Below, in pieces: positions 24,450 to 32,965 of a DNA stretch of 64,000 nucleotides. Location: NCBI GenBank assembly GCA_900472625.1, contig UCIT01000001.1:248001-312000 (forward strand). Reading direction: 5' to 3'. Every line of letters begins with the position of its first letter. Within the stretch, counting starts at the first letter, position 1. The notes beneath the pieces were generated by a model, which saw only the letters and a list, made by a program, of their open reading frames with translations, was not told where the DNA came from and made no database searches. Origin of the DNA: Hyphomicrobiales bacterium (GTDB lineage: Bacteria > Pseudomonadota > Alphaproteobacteria > Rhizobiales > Rhizobiaceae). Position numbers and translations under genes: made by a program.

Positions 24450-25160
24450 TTACCGCGGTACTTTCGCAAAGCCCTTCACCAGAATCGGTCCCGTCGGCCG
24501 CCCCGTCGGCGATCCCCCGGGCTGTTCCAGAGTGATTTCGTAGAGCTGCTCCTCATGCGGTCGGGGCAATGCCCGACTATCGAGTTTGGTAGTCTGCCAT
24601 GCATTGAGGAGACCCAGAGAGGTCGCCCCCATCTCCTTGCTCGGCAGTGTCCAAACTTGCATCGACTTGTCGGTTGGCGCCTCGAAATCACCAAGTGGAA
24701 TGATGCGGGGATGGGTGTCGCCGAAATCCTCGACCACGACCAGAGGGGCTCCGGTCCCATCCATGAGAACTGCGATGACTTGCGGCCGTGGACGATCGAG
24801 GATGGCGTATCCGAGTGCGACCGCAAGAACGGCGGATGCTGTTATGGCGCTCAGTGCTGCCCATCTCCAGCGGGAGCGATTGTTGTCGTTTGCACTTGCG
24901 GTCGTGATCTGCGGCGCGGCCGCTCCTTTGTCACCGACTCCGAGCGACGCCTCGATGCGCGACCAGAGGTCCGGATCGATCGGCTCCGCCCGGCCGGCGA
25001 GATCGAGTTCCAGGAACCTGTCCCTGGTTCTTGCAACGGCGACACGAAGCATCTGGTCCGTTTCCATCTCGGCCTCGAATGCGCTCATTTCGGTCGCGTT
25101 TAGCAGCCCGAGGACGTATTCGTCGGCGCGCTCTGCAGCTGTGTTTCGGCGATCACTCAT
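24450..25160 (-). CDS. anti-sigma factor (RskA-like), single-pass membrane
   Basis: Protein of 236 residues. The N-terminal part (ADEYVLGLLNATEMSAFEAE) is an anti-sigma zinc-less RskA-type domain that binds the cognate ECF factor. A transmembrane helix follows at about 97-120 (WAALSAITASAVLAVALGYA), and the C-terminal periplasmic part carries the anti-sigma-K domain (DFEAPTDKSMQVWTLPSKE; YEITLEQPGGSPTGRPTGPI). The ATG at 25160 overlaps the stop of the sigma gene by four bases, the usual arrangement for a sigma/anti-sigma pair. No recognisable CHCC zinc motif was seen. Confidence 0.85.
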   Translation of the reverse strand: MSDRRNTAAERADEYVLGLLNATEMSAFEAEMETDQMLRVAVARTRDRFLELDLAGRAEPIDPDLWSRIEASLGVGDKGAAAPQITTASANDNNRSRWRWAALSAITASAVLAVALGYAILDRPRPQVIAVLMDGTGAPLVVVEDFGDTHPRIIPLGDFEAPTDKSMQVWTLPSKEMGATSLGLLNAWQTTKLDSRALPRPHEEQLYEITLEQPGGSPTGRPTGPILVKGFAKVPR

Positions 25161-25708
25161 GACATGCACTCCCGAAGCGAGGCCAGGCCGCGTTTGATCC
25201 ACGCTTTGGCTGTGCCAAGCGGCACCTTGAGGCGGCCCGCGATTTCGCCGTGGGTGTAGCCCGATACATAGGCCATGAGGATGCTCTTGCGTTTCGATTC
25301 GTCGAGCTGCGTGAGGCATTCGCGAAGGCGGCTCTCGCTGTTCAACTCATCGAAGAGATCGGTAGGCAGGGTATCCTGCTCCTTCTCCTGAATTCGATCG
25401 AGTGTCTCCGCGTCCGTCAATTCCCAGCGGTCTTGGTCCCGCAGTGCATTCAGCGATCGGTTGCGGACGATGGCATAGATCCAGCCGCGAGCAGATCCTC
25501 GTTCCGGTGCGTATTGCGATGCCTTGTTCCATATCTGGATGAAGGCATCCTGGACAATTTCCTCGGCGAGGTCACGGCGTCGAACGATCCTTTGGGAGAC
25601 AGCGATCAGCCGTGGCGCCTCGCTATCGAAGATAAGGCGCAGCCCGGCCTTGTCGCCGTGCTTACAAGCGGCCAGCGCGCCCGCCAACATCTGCTGAGCA
25701 TCCAGCAT
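25157..25708 (-). CDS. ECF-family RNA polymerase sigma factor (SigK-like)
   Basis: Sigma factor of 183 residues with region 2 (AEEIVQDAFIQIWNKA, GSARGWIYAIVRNRSLNALR at about 47-90) and region 4 (LDESKRKSILMAYVSGYTHGEIAGRLKVPLGTAKAWIKRGLASLRE at the C-terminus, about 135-180). It lacks regions 1 and 3, as expected for an ECF factor. It is co-transcribed with the membrane anti-sigma gene and divergent from the DUF4394 gene, which is a likely target. What it senses cannot be read from sequence; membrane or oxidative stress is usual for this class. Confidence 0.9.
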   Translation of the reverse strand: MLDAQQMLAGALAACKHGDKAGLRLIFDSEAPRLIAVSQRIVRRRDLAEEIVQDAFIQIWNKASQYAPERGSARGWIYAIVRNRSLNALRDQDRWELTDAETLDRIQEKEQDTLPTDLFDELNSESRLRECLTQLDESKRKSILMAYVSGYTHGEIAGRLKVPLGTAKAWIKRGLASLRECMS

Positions 25709-25954
25709 CCTATCTCCCTGTGCTCGGTCTCTCTACACGGAACCAAACGCGCCACAAAAGCGACGATCTCGGTGCCTTCGCGATTGGATAGCCGGTTCGT
25801 TTCCAAAGTTGCCATGACGCGTCTACACGCCAGCACGAAAAATAGATGCAAATATTTTTTGCGCAGCTGCATCCAAACCGATCTGCCACGTGTCCTCGGT
25901 GAGGGAAAGCCATCACGGCGCTTCCTCATTTGTCGAACAATAGGGAGAAAAGAC

Positions 25955-26740
25955 ATGAATCGTTCCAAGATTGCCATCATCACCTCGGCCACGATGCTGG
26001 CTGCCGCAACGGCACAGGCAGCGCCGGTTCTTGGATTGGTCGGTGACAAGACGCTTGTCATGTTCGATACCGAGAAGCCCGGCGTCACGAAGACGATGGA
26101 CGTGTCTGGTGTCGACAAGCTGGTCGGCATCGACTTTCGGCCGGGATCAAAGACCGTAATCGGAGTTACGCCTGATAACACGATCGTTTCCGTCAATCTG
26201 GAAACCGGCGCGGCCACTGAAGTGGCCAAGATGGACAAGCCGCTGGCGATGACCGAAGCTCCGGTAATTGTTGACTTCAATCCGATGGCGGATCGCCTAC
26301 GCTACATGACAGGCACAACGAACCACCGCGTCCACCCTGACACCGGCGCCGTCACTGTCGATGGCACGCTGGCATACGAAAAGGGCGATATGCACGAGGG
26401 TGAAACGCCGAACATCGTTGCGGCAGCTTACACCAATTCCTTCGGCAAGCCCGAGAAGACTGCGATGTACAATATCGACGCCACGATCGGCGCACTGGTG
26501 CAGCAGACAAAGCCGAATGACGGCACATTGAAGGCGATCGGGAAGCTCGGGATCGAAGGAAAGCCTGCCGCCTACGCATTCGATATCCAGACGACGGAAG
26601 ACGGCAAGAATACTGCTTGGCTCGCCGCCAGCAACACGCTTTACACCGTCAATCTGGAAACGGGTGCTGCGACCGAAGTTGGGAAAATCTCCGGCACTGA
26701 CCTGGAAGTCCGGGCGATCGCGGTGCTGCCGGCAAGCTGA
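25955..26740 (+). CDS. secreted DUF4394 beta-propeller-like protein
   Basis: Protein of 261 residues with a signal peptide (MNRSKIAIITSATMLAAATA, cleavage about 22) after an AGGGAG ribosome binding site. The mature part contains two near-identical VNLETGAATEV repeats (around 85 and 240) as well as VDFNPMADRLRYMTGTTNHRV and IVAAAYTNSF, typical of the DUF4394 family. Internal repeats suggest a beta-propeller. It is divergent from the ECF sigma gene and is a good candidate for its regulon. A terminator hairpin follows at 26781. Confidence 0.8.
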   Translation: MNRSKIAIITSATMLAAATAQAAPVLGLVGDKTLVMFDTEKPGVTKTMDVSGVDKLVGIDFRPGSKTVIGVTPDNTIVSVNLETGAATEVAKMDKPLAMTEAPVIVDFNPMADRLRYMTGTTNHRVHPDTGAVTVDGTLAYEKGDMHEGETPNIVAAAYTNSFGKPEKTAMYNIDATIGALVQQTKPNDGTLKAIGKLGIEGKPAAYAFDIQTTEDGKNTAWLAASNTLYTVNLETGAATEVGKISGTDLEVRAIAVLPAS

Positions 26741-26780
26741 GCCGACAGGTAGGCCCAAACCTTCACATACACAAAAACGA

Positions 26781-26808
26781 AGCCCGGCAGACAATCGCCG
26801 GGCTTTCT
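26781..26808 (+). terminator. rho-independent terminator after the DUF4394 gene
   Basis: AGCCCGGC (26781-26788) pairs with GCCGGGCT (26797-26804) over an eight-base loop and is followed by TTCTC. It lies 40 bases after the DUF4394 stop and also separates that gene from the convergent GGDEF gene. Confidence 0.75.
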
Positions 26809-26851
26809 CATCACAAAACTTAGACCTGGAAGCGCGGATCCGGGCTGCGAC

Positions 26852-28102
26852 CTATCTAAACGCGACTTCCAAATTCTGCCGGTCCTGCGCTATTATCTTG
26901 CACCGGGTTTCGAACCCTTCGCCCTTGATCGCGAGGACGAATTCGGGCGGGATTCCGGCGGAGTTGAAAACGGTCAGGCCGGCGCTGTCGGCGCCGAGTG
27001 ATTTTATGGTGCAGTCGATCGTCGAACGGCGGTCGTTGAACAGGATAGAACCTGCCTTCAAGACCCGTCGACGGGCGCCGGTCGAATGATCGCCAGGCAT
27101 CGAGCTCCAGGATACGCAGCGGTCGCGGCCGTTCTGCTTGGCATGGTACATGGCGGCGTCCGCCTGCGCGAGCAGGGTTTCGATATCCTTGCTGACGATT
27201 GAGAGTGCCGAGATACCTAGGCTTGCCGTTACAGCAAGTGATGCACGGTCGCCCTTGACCAGTTGCGCAGAGATTGCGGTCCTTATCTTCTCAGCAACGA
27301 CGATCGCCTCCTCTCGCGATGTATGGGCGAGGATAATGGCGAATTCCTCGCCGCCAAGGCGACCAAACAGATCGCCGACGCGCAGGATAGCCCTGCACGT
27401 TGCCGACACGGCCTTCAGCACTTCGTCGCCGGTCGCGTGTCCGTGTGTGTCGTTGACGGTCTTGAAGTGGTCGATATCGAGAACGATGCAGGCAAGATTA
27501 TGCTGATGACGGAGCGCCAGCGAGATCAACTGATCCGCCTCCTGCTTGAACGCCCGGCGCGTCAAGCCTTCGGTCAGGCTGTCGGTGGCTGCCGATTGCA
27601 GCAGCTCGATCCGATCCATGGCGGCTCCGGCCAGTTCAGCCAGAATCGTGCGGTCTTTCTGTGCGAATACCTTTGGCTGCCGGTCGATCGCGCAGACGGT
27701 GCCGATCGTGTGGCCATCGCGTGTCTTCAGAGGGAACCCTGCATAGAACCGGATATGACTGTTTCCGGTGACGGCAGGATGCTGGGCGAAGCGTGAGTCC
27801 TTGGTCGCGTCGGCGATAAGCAGGGGTTCCTCAAGGTCGATGACATGGCGGCAGAAGCTATCCTCGCGCGGAACCTCATCGGCGCCAAGTCCGGAGCACG
27901 CCTTGTACCATTGGCGATGTGCATCGATCAGCGAAACAAGACCGATTTCAATCGAGAATATTTCCTTGATCAGCCTGACGATCCGCTCGAACCCGTCGTC
28001 TCTCGGCGTATCGAGAAGGTCCAGCTGCTCAAGGGCTGCCAGCCGATCGGCCTCGCGCTTCTCCGCGTCGGTTGCCGACTTACCGAATACCCTAACAACC
28101 AT
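26852..28102 (-). CDS. GAF-GGDEF diguanylate cyclase with degenerate PilZ tail
   Basis: Cytoplasmic signalling protein of 416 residues. An N-terminal GAF domain (about 25-160: IGLVSLIDAHRQWYK, SFCRHVI, YAGFPLKT) precedes a GGDEF domain with an intact active site GGEEF (about 248-252), an RVGD inhibitory-site motif before it, and DHFKTVNDTHGH. The last 75 residues (RRRVLKAGSILFN, DCTIKSLGADSAGLTV, PPEFVLAI) resemble a PilZ fold, but neither the RxxxR nor the full (D/N)xSxxG motif is present, so c-di-GMP binding there is doubtful. The start at 28102 has GAGAGGG eight bases before it; a GTG start six codons earlier is possible. Confidence 0.85.
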   Translation of the reverse strand: MVVRVFGKSATDAEKREADRLAALEQLDLLDTPRDDGFERIVRLIKEIFSIEIGLVSLIDAHRQWYKACSGLGADEVPREDSFCRHVIDLEEPLLIADATKDSRFAQHPAVTGNSHIRFYAGFPLKTRDGHTIGTVCAIDRQPKVFAQKDRTILAELAGAAMDRIELLQSAATDSLTEGLTRRAFKQEADQLISLALRHQHNLACIVLDIDHFKTVNDTHGHATGDEVLKAVSATCRAILRVGDLFGRLGGEEFAIILAHTSREEAIVVAEKIRTAISAQLVKGDRASLAVTASLGISALSIVSKDIETLLAQADAAMYHAKQNGRDRCVSWSSMPGDHSTGARRRVLKAGSILFNDRRSTIDCTIKSLGADSAGLTVFNSAGIPPEFVLAIKGEGFETRCKIIAQDRQNLEVAFR

Positions 28103-28336
28103 ATCTGCCATCCCTCTCACGCTGATGAGATGACAAGGGGTCGCATATATTGATGAAGAAATAAAATATCTTGGGCCGGTTAAGGCAGGTTGTCCGCCAC
28201 TCTTTGAAGTGCCGCAAGAGCGAATATGCCGCCTTCAGCCCGGAAGCCCCTTTTCAGGGACGTTCCGAGATCATGGGCGCGCATCAAAAGAGGCGACCGG
28301 CCGACAGCAATGTCGGGCCTTCGACCGCCTCCTGAA

Positions 28337-28624
28337 TCACTTGTTCTTCAGCAGCCAGATCTTGCCAGCCATGGTGATGCCATGACCGCTCTCGTCGGCA
28401 GCAGCGCTACCATCGATCGGCTGAAGGAAGCCGAGTTCGCGCAGTTCGACCAGCGTCGTGGTGGTCAGAAACTTGATCTTCTGCGGGCGCTCGCGGAAGC
28501 GGTCGGTCTTGGCATAGGTGACGACGGCATTCAGGTGCGTCCACTTCTTGGCTTCGGCGGGAAATACATCGCCGTCCATTGCGAGCTTCAGTCCCCTGAT
28601 CTGGGTCGGTGTGAGTTCAATCAT
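28337..28624 (-). CDS. hypothetical protein, 95 residues
   Basis: Small soluble protein with a mixed charged composition: MIELTPTQIRGLKLAMDGDV at the N-terminus, then a region rich in Thr and Lys (VTYAKTDRFRERP; KFLTTTTLVELRELGF). The pattern resembles a small winged-helix or nucleic-acid-associated domain, but no family is recognised. It lies between the GGDEF and desaturase genes on the same strand as the desaturase, 78 bases downstream of the latter's stop, and may be transcribed with it. Coding potential is supported by rhizobial-style codon use and lack of a better frame; no function is assigned. Confidence 0.55.
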   Translation of the reverse strand: MIELTPTQIRGLKLAMDGDVFPAEAKKWTHLNAVVTYAKTDRFRERPQKIKFLTTTTLVELRELGFLQPIDGSAAADESGHGITMAGKIWLLKNK

Positions 28625-28702
28625 CGTATGTATCTAGTCCTTGGAACGTGAAAGTTCGGCTGTGTCGCAGCCGGTATTGGTGCTGGCGTTCTTGCCAGCA
28701 GT

Positions 28703-29737
28703 TCAGGCCGTCGCTGCGTTTGCATCCCTGAAGGAAACAAGCTTGCCGCTCGTCTCGTCCCAGAGCACCAGTTTTACACATTTCAGGCTCTGCCAGATTG
28801 TGATGCGACCGATCGCAGCCAGCTCGGGATGGTCGCGCAGCACCTCGGGAAGCCGGTAGTATGGTATCCTGCTTGCGAGGTGATGAACATGGTGGATGCC
28901 GATGTTGCCGGTGATCCAGCGCAGCACCGGTGGCAAATCGTAGTGAGACGCACCGTGCAATGCTGCCTCGGGAAAGTCCCAGTCCTTTCCATCCGCCCAA
29001 TGCGTATCTTCGAACTGGTGCTGGACGTAGAATAGCCAGACGCCTGCGGCGCCGGCGATCAGGACGATCGGGAGATGGACAGTGAGAAAAGGCACGATGC
29101 CGGCAAACCAGATGATCGCTCCTGTGAGCACCGCGATAGCTGCGTTCGTTCCCATGGTCGATACCCACGGAACGGAACCGTCGCGCATCAGACCAAAGGG
29201 CAGGCGCTGCTTGATCAGGAAGATCCATGCCGGGCCGATGCCGAACATCACAAGCGGGTGACGATAAAGGCGATAGCCCAGCCGCTTAGACCAGCTCAGC
29301 GCCCGGTATTCGGCCACGGTCAGCGTGGTGATGTCGCCGATGCCGCGCTCATCGAGATTGCCCGCTGTAGCGTGATGTGCCGCGTGTGTGCGGCGCCAGT
29401 AATCGTAGGGGGTCAGTGTCAGCACGCCGATCGCACGTCCCGTCCAGTCGTCCAGACGACGACGGGCGAAGAACGAGCCGTGACCGCAGTCGTGCTGGAT
29501 CATGAACAGCCGCAGCAGGAACGCGGCGGCAGGAATGACCAGAACAATGCCGAGCCAGAAACCCATGGCGACTGAAACGTAGGCCGCGATCGAGATCACC
29601 GCAAATGGCAGGACGGTGACGAGCAGCTCGAGGCTGCTGCGTCCCATTCGGGGCTGGCGGTAAGCCGCCAGAATCTTTAGCCAAGCACGAACATTTTCTT
29701 CGGAAGGTTCTGCAGTTGCGTAGGCGTGGGCGCTCAT
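28703..29737 (-). CDS. membrane fatty acid desaturase
   Basis: Integral membrane desaturase of 344 residues of the acyl-lipid type (DesA/omega-6 group). The three His boxes that bind the di-iron centre are present: HDCGH (about 81-85), HAAHH (about 118-122), and HHVHH (about 279-283). Four to six hydrophobic helices flank them. The start at 29737 (MSAHAYATAEP) is preferred over the upstream open frame to 29947, which would overlap the DUF6481 gene. It would insert a double bond into membrane acyl chains using oxygen and an electron donor, perhaps in response to cold; a cold-shock protein gene lies 0.7 kb away. Confidence 0.87.
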   Translation of the reverse strand: MSAHAYATAEPSEENVRAWLKILAAYRQPRMGRSSLELLVTVLPFAVISIAAYVSVAMGFWLGIVLVIPAAAFLLRLFMIQHDCGHGSFFARRRLDDWTGRAIGVLTLTPYDYWRRTHAAHHATAGNLDERGIGDITTLTVAEYRALSWSKRLGYRLYRHPLVMFGIGPAWIFLIKQRLPFGLMRDGSVPWVSTMGTNAAIAVLTGAIIWFAGIVPFLTVHLPIVLIAGAAGVWLFYVQHQFEDTHWADGKDWDFPEAALHGASHYDLPPVLRWITGNIGIHHVHHLASRIPYYRLPEVLRDHPELAAIGRITIWQSLKCVKLVLWDETSGKLVSFRDANAATA

Positions 29738-29816
29738 AGAGATCGATCCGCTGTTGTCTGGATAGGGCGCGCAACCGAGAATGACCCGCGTGCACCGGCT
29801 GGCATCATGTCGACTA

Positions 29817-30197
29817 TCAGCCCTGGCGAGCCTTGCGTGCGGCGTAGCGGCGATCGCGTTCGGCCTTGCGCGCAGCCTCGTCGGCAATGACGCGAGCGAT
29901 ACGGTTGTCGGCTTCCGCCTGGCGGGCTTCCGCTGCGGCTTTTTCATGAATTTCCGCTGCTTCGGTCAACGCCTTGGCTTCAGCCAGAATCCGCTCGTTC
30001 TCGGCCTTCTTGGCAGCATCGCGCTCGGCGCGGCGGGCTTCGCGGGCCGTGGCGATGGCTTCGCGCGCAGCAAGCTTCTCCTGCATCTCAGGATCGGTCG
30101 GTTTTGGTGCCGATGCAAACTTCGACAGCAATTCTTTCTTTGCCTGTGCCGCAGCAGTACGACGCTCTGCAAAGCCATTGTCGTTCGGATGTCTCAA
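29817..30197 (-). CDS. DUF6481 coiled-coil protein
   Basis: Protein of 126 residues, almost entirely Ala/Arg/Glu/Lys-rich helix with a heptad-like periodicity (AAREAIATAREARRAERDAA). The N-terminal NDNGFAERRTAAAQAKKELLSKF matches the DUF6481 family of alphaproteobacteria, which precedes many cold-shock or stress genes. It is predicted to form a long coiled coil. Its neighbours on both sides (desaturase, cold-shock protein) have the same direction. No biochemical function is known. Confidence 0.75.
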   Translation of the reverse strand: MRHPNDNGFAERRTAAAQAKKELLSKFASAPKPTDPEMQEKLAAREAIATAREARRAERDAAKKAENERILAEAKALTEAAEIHEKAAAEARQAEADNRIARVIADEAARKAERDRRYAARKARQG

Positions 30198-30305
30198 CGT
30201 GTGTTCCTTGTTCGATTGCTAGGTTCGATTGCTAGTTCAATGTGGCGCCGCGGTCTCAAGTGGCAGTGCCGGTTCCAGCCGCTGGAAATGCTAATATCCA
30301 AGACG

Positions 30306-30331
30306 GAAAAAGGCCAGACCTCAGCCTGACC
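30306..30331 (-). terminator. rho-independent terminator of the cold-shock gene
   Basis: On the minus strand GGTCAGGC and GTCTGGCC form an eight-base-pair stem (with G-U pairs) over a TGAG loop, followed by TTTTT (plus-strand A-run 30307-30311). It lies about 56 bases after the cold-shock stop codon. Confidence 0.65.
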
Positions 30332-30387
30332 CTCTTAAAACCGAGTGCTGCCATGCCGGTACATCCGCGGTCATGGTAGTCTTGGAC

Positions 30388-30597
30388 TTAGGCGGCCTGA
30401 AGCTGACCGGCAGACATCTTGCCCGACTTGCGGTCCTGTTCGATTTCAAAGCCGAGCTTCTGGCCTTCGACGATCGAGTTCATTCCAGCGCGCTGAACAG
30501 CAGAGATGTGTACGAACACGTCCGCGCTGCCATCGTCAGGCTGAATGAAGCCGAAGCCCTTAGTTTCGTTAAACCATTTTACGGTGCCAGTGGTCAT
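30388..30597 (-). CDS. cspA: CspA-family cold-shock protein
   Basis: RNA-binding cold-shock protein of 69 residues with the canonical RNP1 motif KGFGFI (13-18) and RNP2 VFVHI (27-31). Sequence length and residues ([18 protein letters not shown]) are family-typical. Upstream is a 220-base gene-free stretch that could include a long 5' untranslated region, as is common for cold-regulated csp genes. A terminator lies downstream. It probably acts as an RNA chaperone at low temperature or in stationary phase. Confidence 0.95.
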   Translation of the reverse strand: MTTGTVKWFNETKGFGFIQPDDGSADVFVHISAVQRAGMNSIVEGQKLGFEIEQDRKSGKMSAGQLQAA

Positions 30598-30818
30598 TGG
30601 ATAACCCTTTCATAGCATTTCTGTTTCCCACCGGGCGACGCACAGCGGGTGTTCTTCGACGTTTGAAAGGGGAAGTTCGTTAGCGGGCGCGATGCGCAGC
30701 AAAAAACAAATATCGGCAGACAAAGGATCGATAGCGGCTTAATACAGGTTCGATAGGGCTGCGTCAACTTTTTGTTTTGTTCATAATTCTATATGCTACC
30801 TATGGATGCATCAACGTA

Positions 30819-31292
30819 ATGACTACAGGCCGAAAACGAGATCGATCGACAGCGCCTGCATCGGGCGAACCGAAAGCGGTCTCCGAGCGGTTGACAGCTC
30901 GTATGTCGGTCCGTGCGTTGCGCATGGCCTATCTGGCCCTGGGCCTGCTGATGCTTGTACTGGCCTTCATCGGCGCCCTTTTGCCGCTAATGCCCACAAC
31001 CATTTTTCTGATCCTTGCCGTCGGGTGTTTCGCCCGCTCATCGCCGCGTCTGGAGGCCTGGATTCTCGACCACCCGAGATTTGGCCCCACAGTCCGGGCA
31101 TGGCGGGAGGAGGGTGCAATTCCCATGGCTGCGAAGATAATGGCCGTGTCGGGAATGATTATCGGGTATGCCGTCTTCTTTTTCAGCGTCAGGCCGGGAC
31201 CGGTTCTTGGCGTGGCAGTGGCTGCCGTCATCCTCGCTTGCGGCATCTATGTCGGCTCAAGGCCATTGCCGCAAAGCCGATCCGGTGACTAA
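30819..31292 (+). CDS. YbaN/DUF454 family inner-membrane protein
   Basis: Membrane protein of 157 residues. The core contains LLMLVLAFIGALLPLMPTTIFLILAVGCFARSSPRLEAWI (the LPLMPTTIF and FARSSPR motifs define the YbaN/DUF454 family), a HPRFGPTVRAWREEGAIP loop, and two C-terminal hydrophobic helices. The start is uncertain: the ATG at 30819 has no obvious ribosome binding site, and an internal ATG at 30903 would also preserve the full family domain. Function is unknown; in E. coli the relative lies next to priC. Confidence 0.75.
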   Translation: MTTGRKRDRSTAPASGEPKAVSERLTARMSVRALRMAYLALGLLMLVLAFIGALLPLMPTTIFLILAVGCFARSSPRLEAWILDHPRFGPTVRAWREEGAIPMAAKIMAVSGMIIGYAVFFFSVRPGPVLGVAVAAVILACGIYVGSRPLPQSRSGD

Positions 31293-31471
31293 CAGGCATC
31301 GAGCACAAGGCACTGTCGGCAATCGATCTGCGGCATATTCCAATTGCAATGAAACTGTTTCGCCATCGATTGCGTAACTGCGTCGGGTCCTTGTTCAGGA
31401 TCACGGTTTCGTCGCCTGAGCGTCCAGCGCAGGCGTGGGTCTTCCGGCACGCAGAACACGGAGACAGCAAC

Positions 31472-31555
31472 TTGCGTATCTTGTTGATGAGCCTCGGAGG
31501 CGCCACGATCGTGGCTTGGGCAATCGCATTCTACATGACGTCGGTCGGCGGCTAG
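31472..31555 (+). CDS. possible 27-residue single-helix membrane peptide
   Basis: A TTG start at 31472 with ACGGAGA about eight bases before it opens a frame ending at 31555 and encoding LRILLMSLGGATIVAWAIAF plus seven residues, one hydrophobic helix. It sits in a 366-base region otherwise without a gene (31293-31658). The rest of that gap holds only the terminator of the convergent binding-protein gene. It may be a real small membrane peptide; evidence is limited to start context and hydrophobicity. Confidence 0.3.
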   Translation: MRILLMSLGGATIVAWAIAFYMTSVGG

Positions 31556-31619
31556 CTCTTCCGACGCCTCGCGAAGCTCGAAGGCGCAGGACCTTTGCAT
31601 TTCAGGCATTTGGTACCGC

Positions 31620-31652
31620 AGAAAAAGCCGCGCGCCTTCCAGCGCGCGGCTT
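31620..31652 (-). terminator. rho-independent terminator of the iron-type binding-protein gene
   Basis: AGCCGCGCGC (31626-31635) and GCGCGCGGCT (31642-31651) form a perfect ten-base-pair stem; on the minus strand it is followed by a U-tract (plus-strand AAAAA at 31622-31626). It lies seven bases after the stop codon of the minus-strand binding-protein gene. Confidence 0.85.
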
Positions 31653-31658
31653 GACGTT

Positions 31659-32669
31659 TTAGAGCAGGCCTGCTGCGGTCATCAGTTCCACGACCTTCTT
31701 GTTGTCGAGCTTTGAGGCTTCGACCTTCGGAGCGTGGAGATCGGCAATCGGCACCAGCTTCGGGTTCGCATCGCCGTTGATGGCGTATTCGAACGAGTCG
31801 CCGTTCTTCAGGATGTCCTGGCCAGCCTTCGACGTGATCCACTTCAAGAGCGCCTGGGCTTCCTTCGGATGCTTGCTTGATTTCAGCACGCCACCGCCGG
31901 AAACACTGAGGAAGGCGCCTGGATCTTCGTTCTTGAAGTAATGCAGCGATACGTTCTTGCTGTTCTCGCCGGTCTTCGCCTGATCGCCGAACCAGTAGTA
32001 GTGATAGATGACCGCGCCTTCGACTTCACCGGCATTGACGGCCTTCATGGCGACGCTGTTGCCCTTGTAGGCCGTGGAGTTTTCCTTCATGGCCTTCAGC
32101 CACGCGGTCGTTGCCTCCTCATCCTTCAGCTGCAGCAACGCGCCGACGATTGCCTGGAAGTCGGCACCACCAGGAGACGCGCCCCAACGACCCTTCCAGG
32201 CCGGATCGGCGAGATCGAGCAGAGACTTTGGCAGCTTGTCTTCGGTGAGCTTGTTCTTGTCGTAGGCAAATACGGTCGAGCGGGCGGCAATGCCGGTCCA
32301 CAAGCCGTCGGCTGGATGATACTGGGCGGGAACCTGGGCCAGCGTTTCCTTGTCGACTGGAGCAAACAGGCCGGCGGCGCCGACCAGCGCCATGGCGGGC
32401 GAATTCTCGGTCAGGAACACGTCCGCCGGCGAGCTGTCGCCTTCCTGGACGATCTGGTTGGCGAACTGCATGTCGCTGCCCTTGCGGACGGTGACCTTGA
32501 TGCCGGTATCCTTGGTAAAGCCTTCGGCCCACTCGGTGCCGAGACCTTCGTGCTGGGCGTTGTAGACCACGATGCCTTCGGCATCTTCTGCAAAGGCGCC
32601 GCCTGCGAATGCGGTCGCGGCGAGAAGAACTGCGGCCGAGGCCAGCTTCAGGCTGATGGATGTCTTCAT
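31659..32669 (-). CDS. iron(III)-type ABC transporter substrate-binding protein (FbpA/FutA)
   Basis: Periplasmic binding protein of 336 residues. The signal peptide ends after AFA near residue 27, and GGGAG precedes the ATG at 32669. The mature protein begins IVVYNAQHEGLGTEWAEGF and contains the iron-binding-type double Tyr motif in IYHYYWFGDQ (about 215-224), as well as DVFLTENSPAMA. These are features of FbpA/FutA proteins for ferric iron. No permease or ATPase gene is adjacent, so it is an orphan or works with a distant FbpBC pair. A strong terminator follows. Confidence 0.88.
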   Translation of the reverse strand: MKTSISLKLASAAVLLAATAFAGGAFAEDAEGIVVYNAQHEGLGTEWAEGFTKDTGIKVTVRKGSDMQFANQIVQEGDSSPADVFLTENSPAMALVGAAGLFAPVDKETLAQVPAQYHPADGLWTGIAARSTVFAYDKNKLTEDKLPKSLLDLADPAWKGRWGASPGGADFQAIVGALLQLKDEEATTAWLKAMKENSTAYKGNSVAMKAVNAGEVEGAVIYHYYWFGDQAKTGENSKNVSLHYFKNEDPGAFLSVSGGGVLKSSKHPKEAQALLKWITSKAGQDILKNGDSFEYAINGDANPKLVPIADLHAPKVEASKLDNKKVVELMTAAGLL

Positions 32670-32965
32670 GTCGTACTCCCGATTGGAGCGAAACCGAGCG
32701 CAAATGGGCTCAAGTTTTCGGTCGCTATGAATTGGTTGGCTCATGTATTCGAAAGCCGGTGGAGCGAAGATCCACAAAACTATTCAAACACACTCCACTT
32801 ATCGCGGGCCTTCGGCCATGGCCATGCGGACTAAAGTCCCTATCGGTGATCGTAGAGGGCCGGGGACGCTATCGCCGGCGATCAAAAGAGCGAGACTTGG
32901 CACCGCGGCGAAGATGTTTCGCTGCAGGGCGGCCGCTGTGGTCGCGAACACCAAGGAGCACAACA

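Noticed and set aside
25732..25829. TCTACACG repeated at 25732 and 25822 between sigma and DUF4394 genes, as an ECF promoter element
   Set aside because: Only an eight-base match, no consistent -10 partner at a fixed distance; insufficient evidence.
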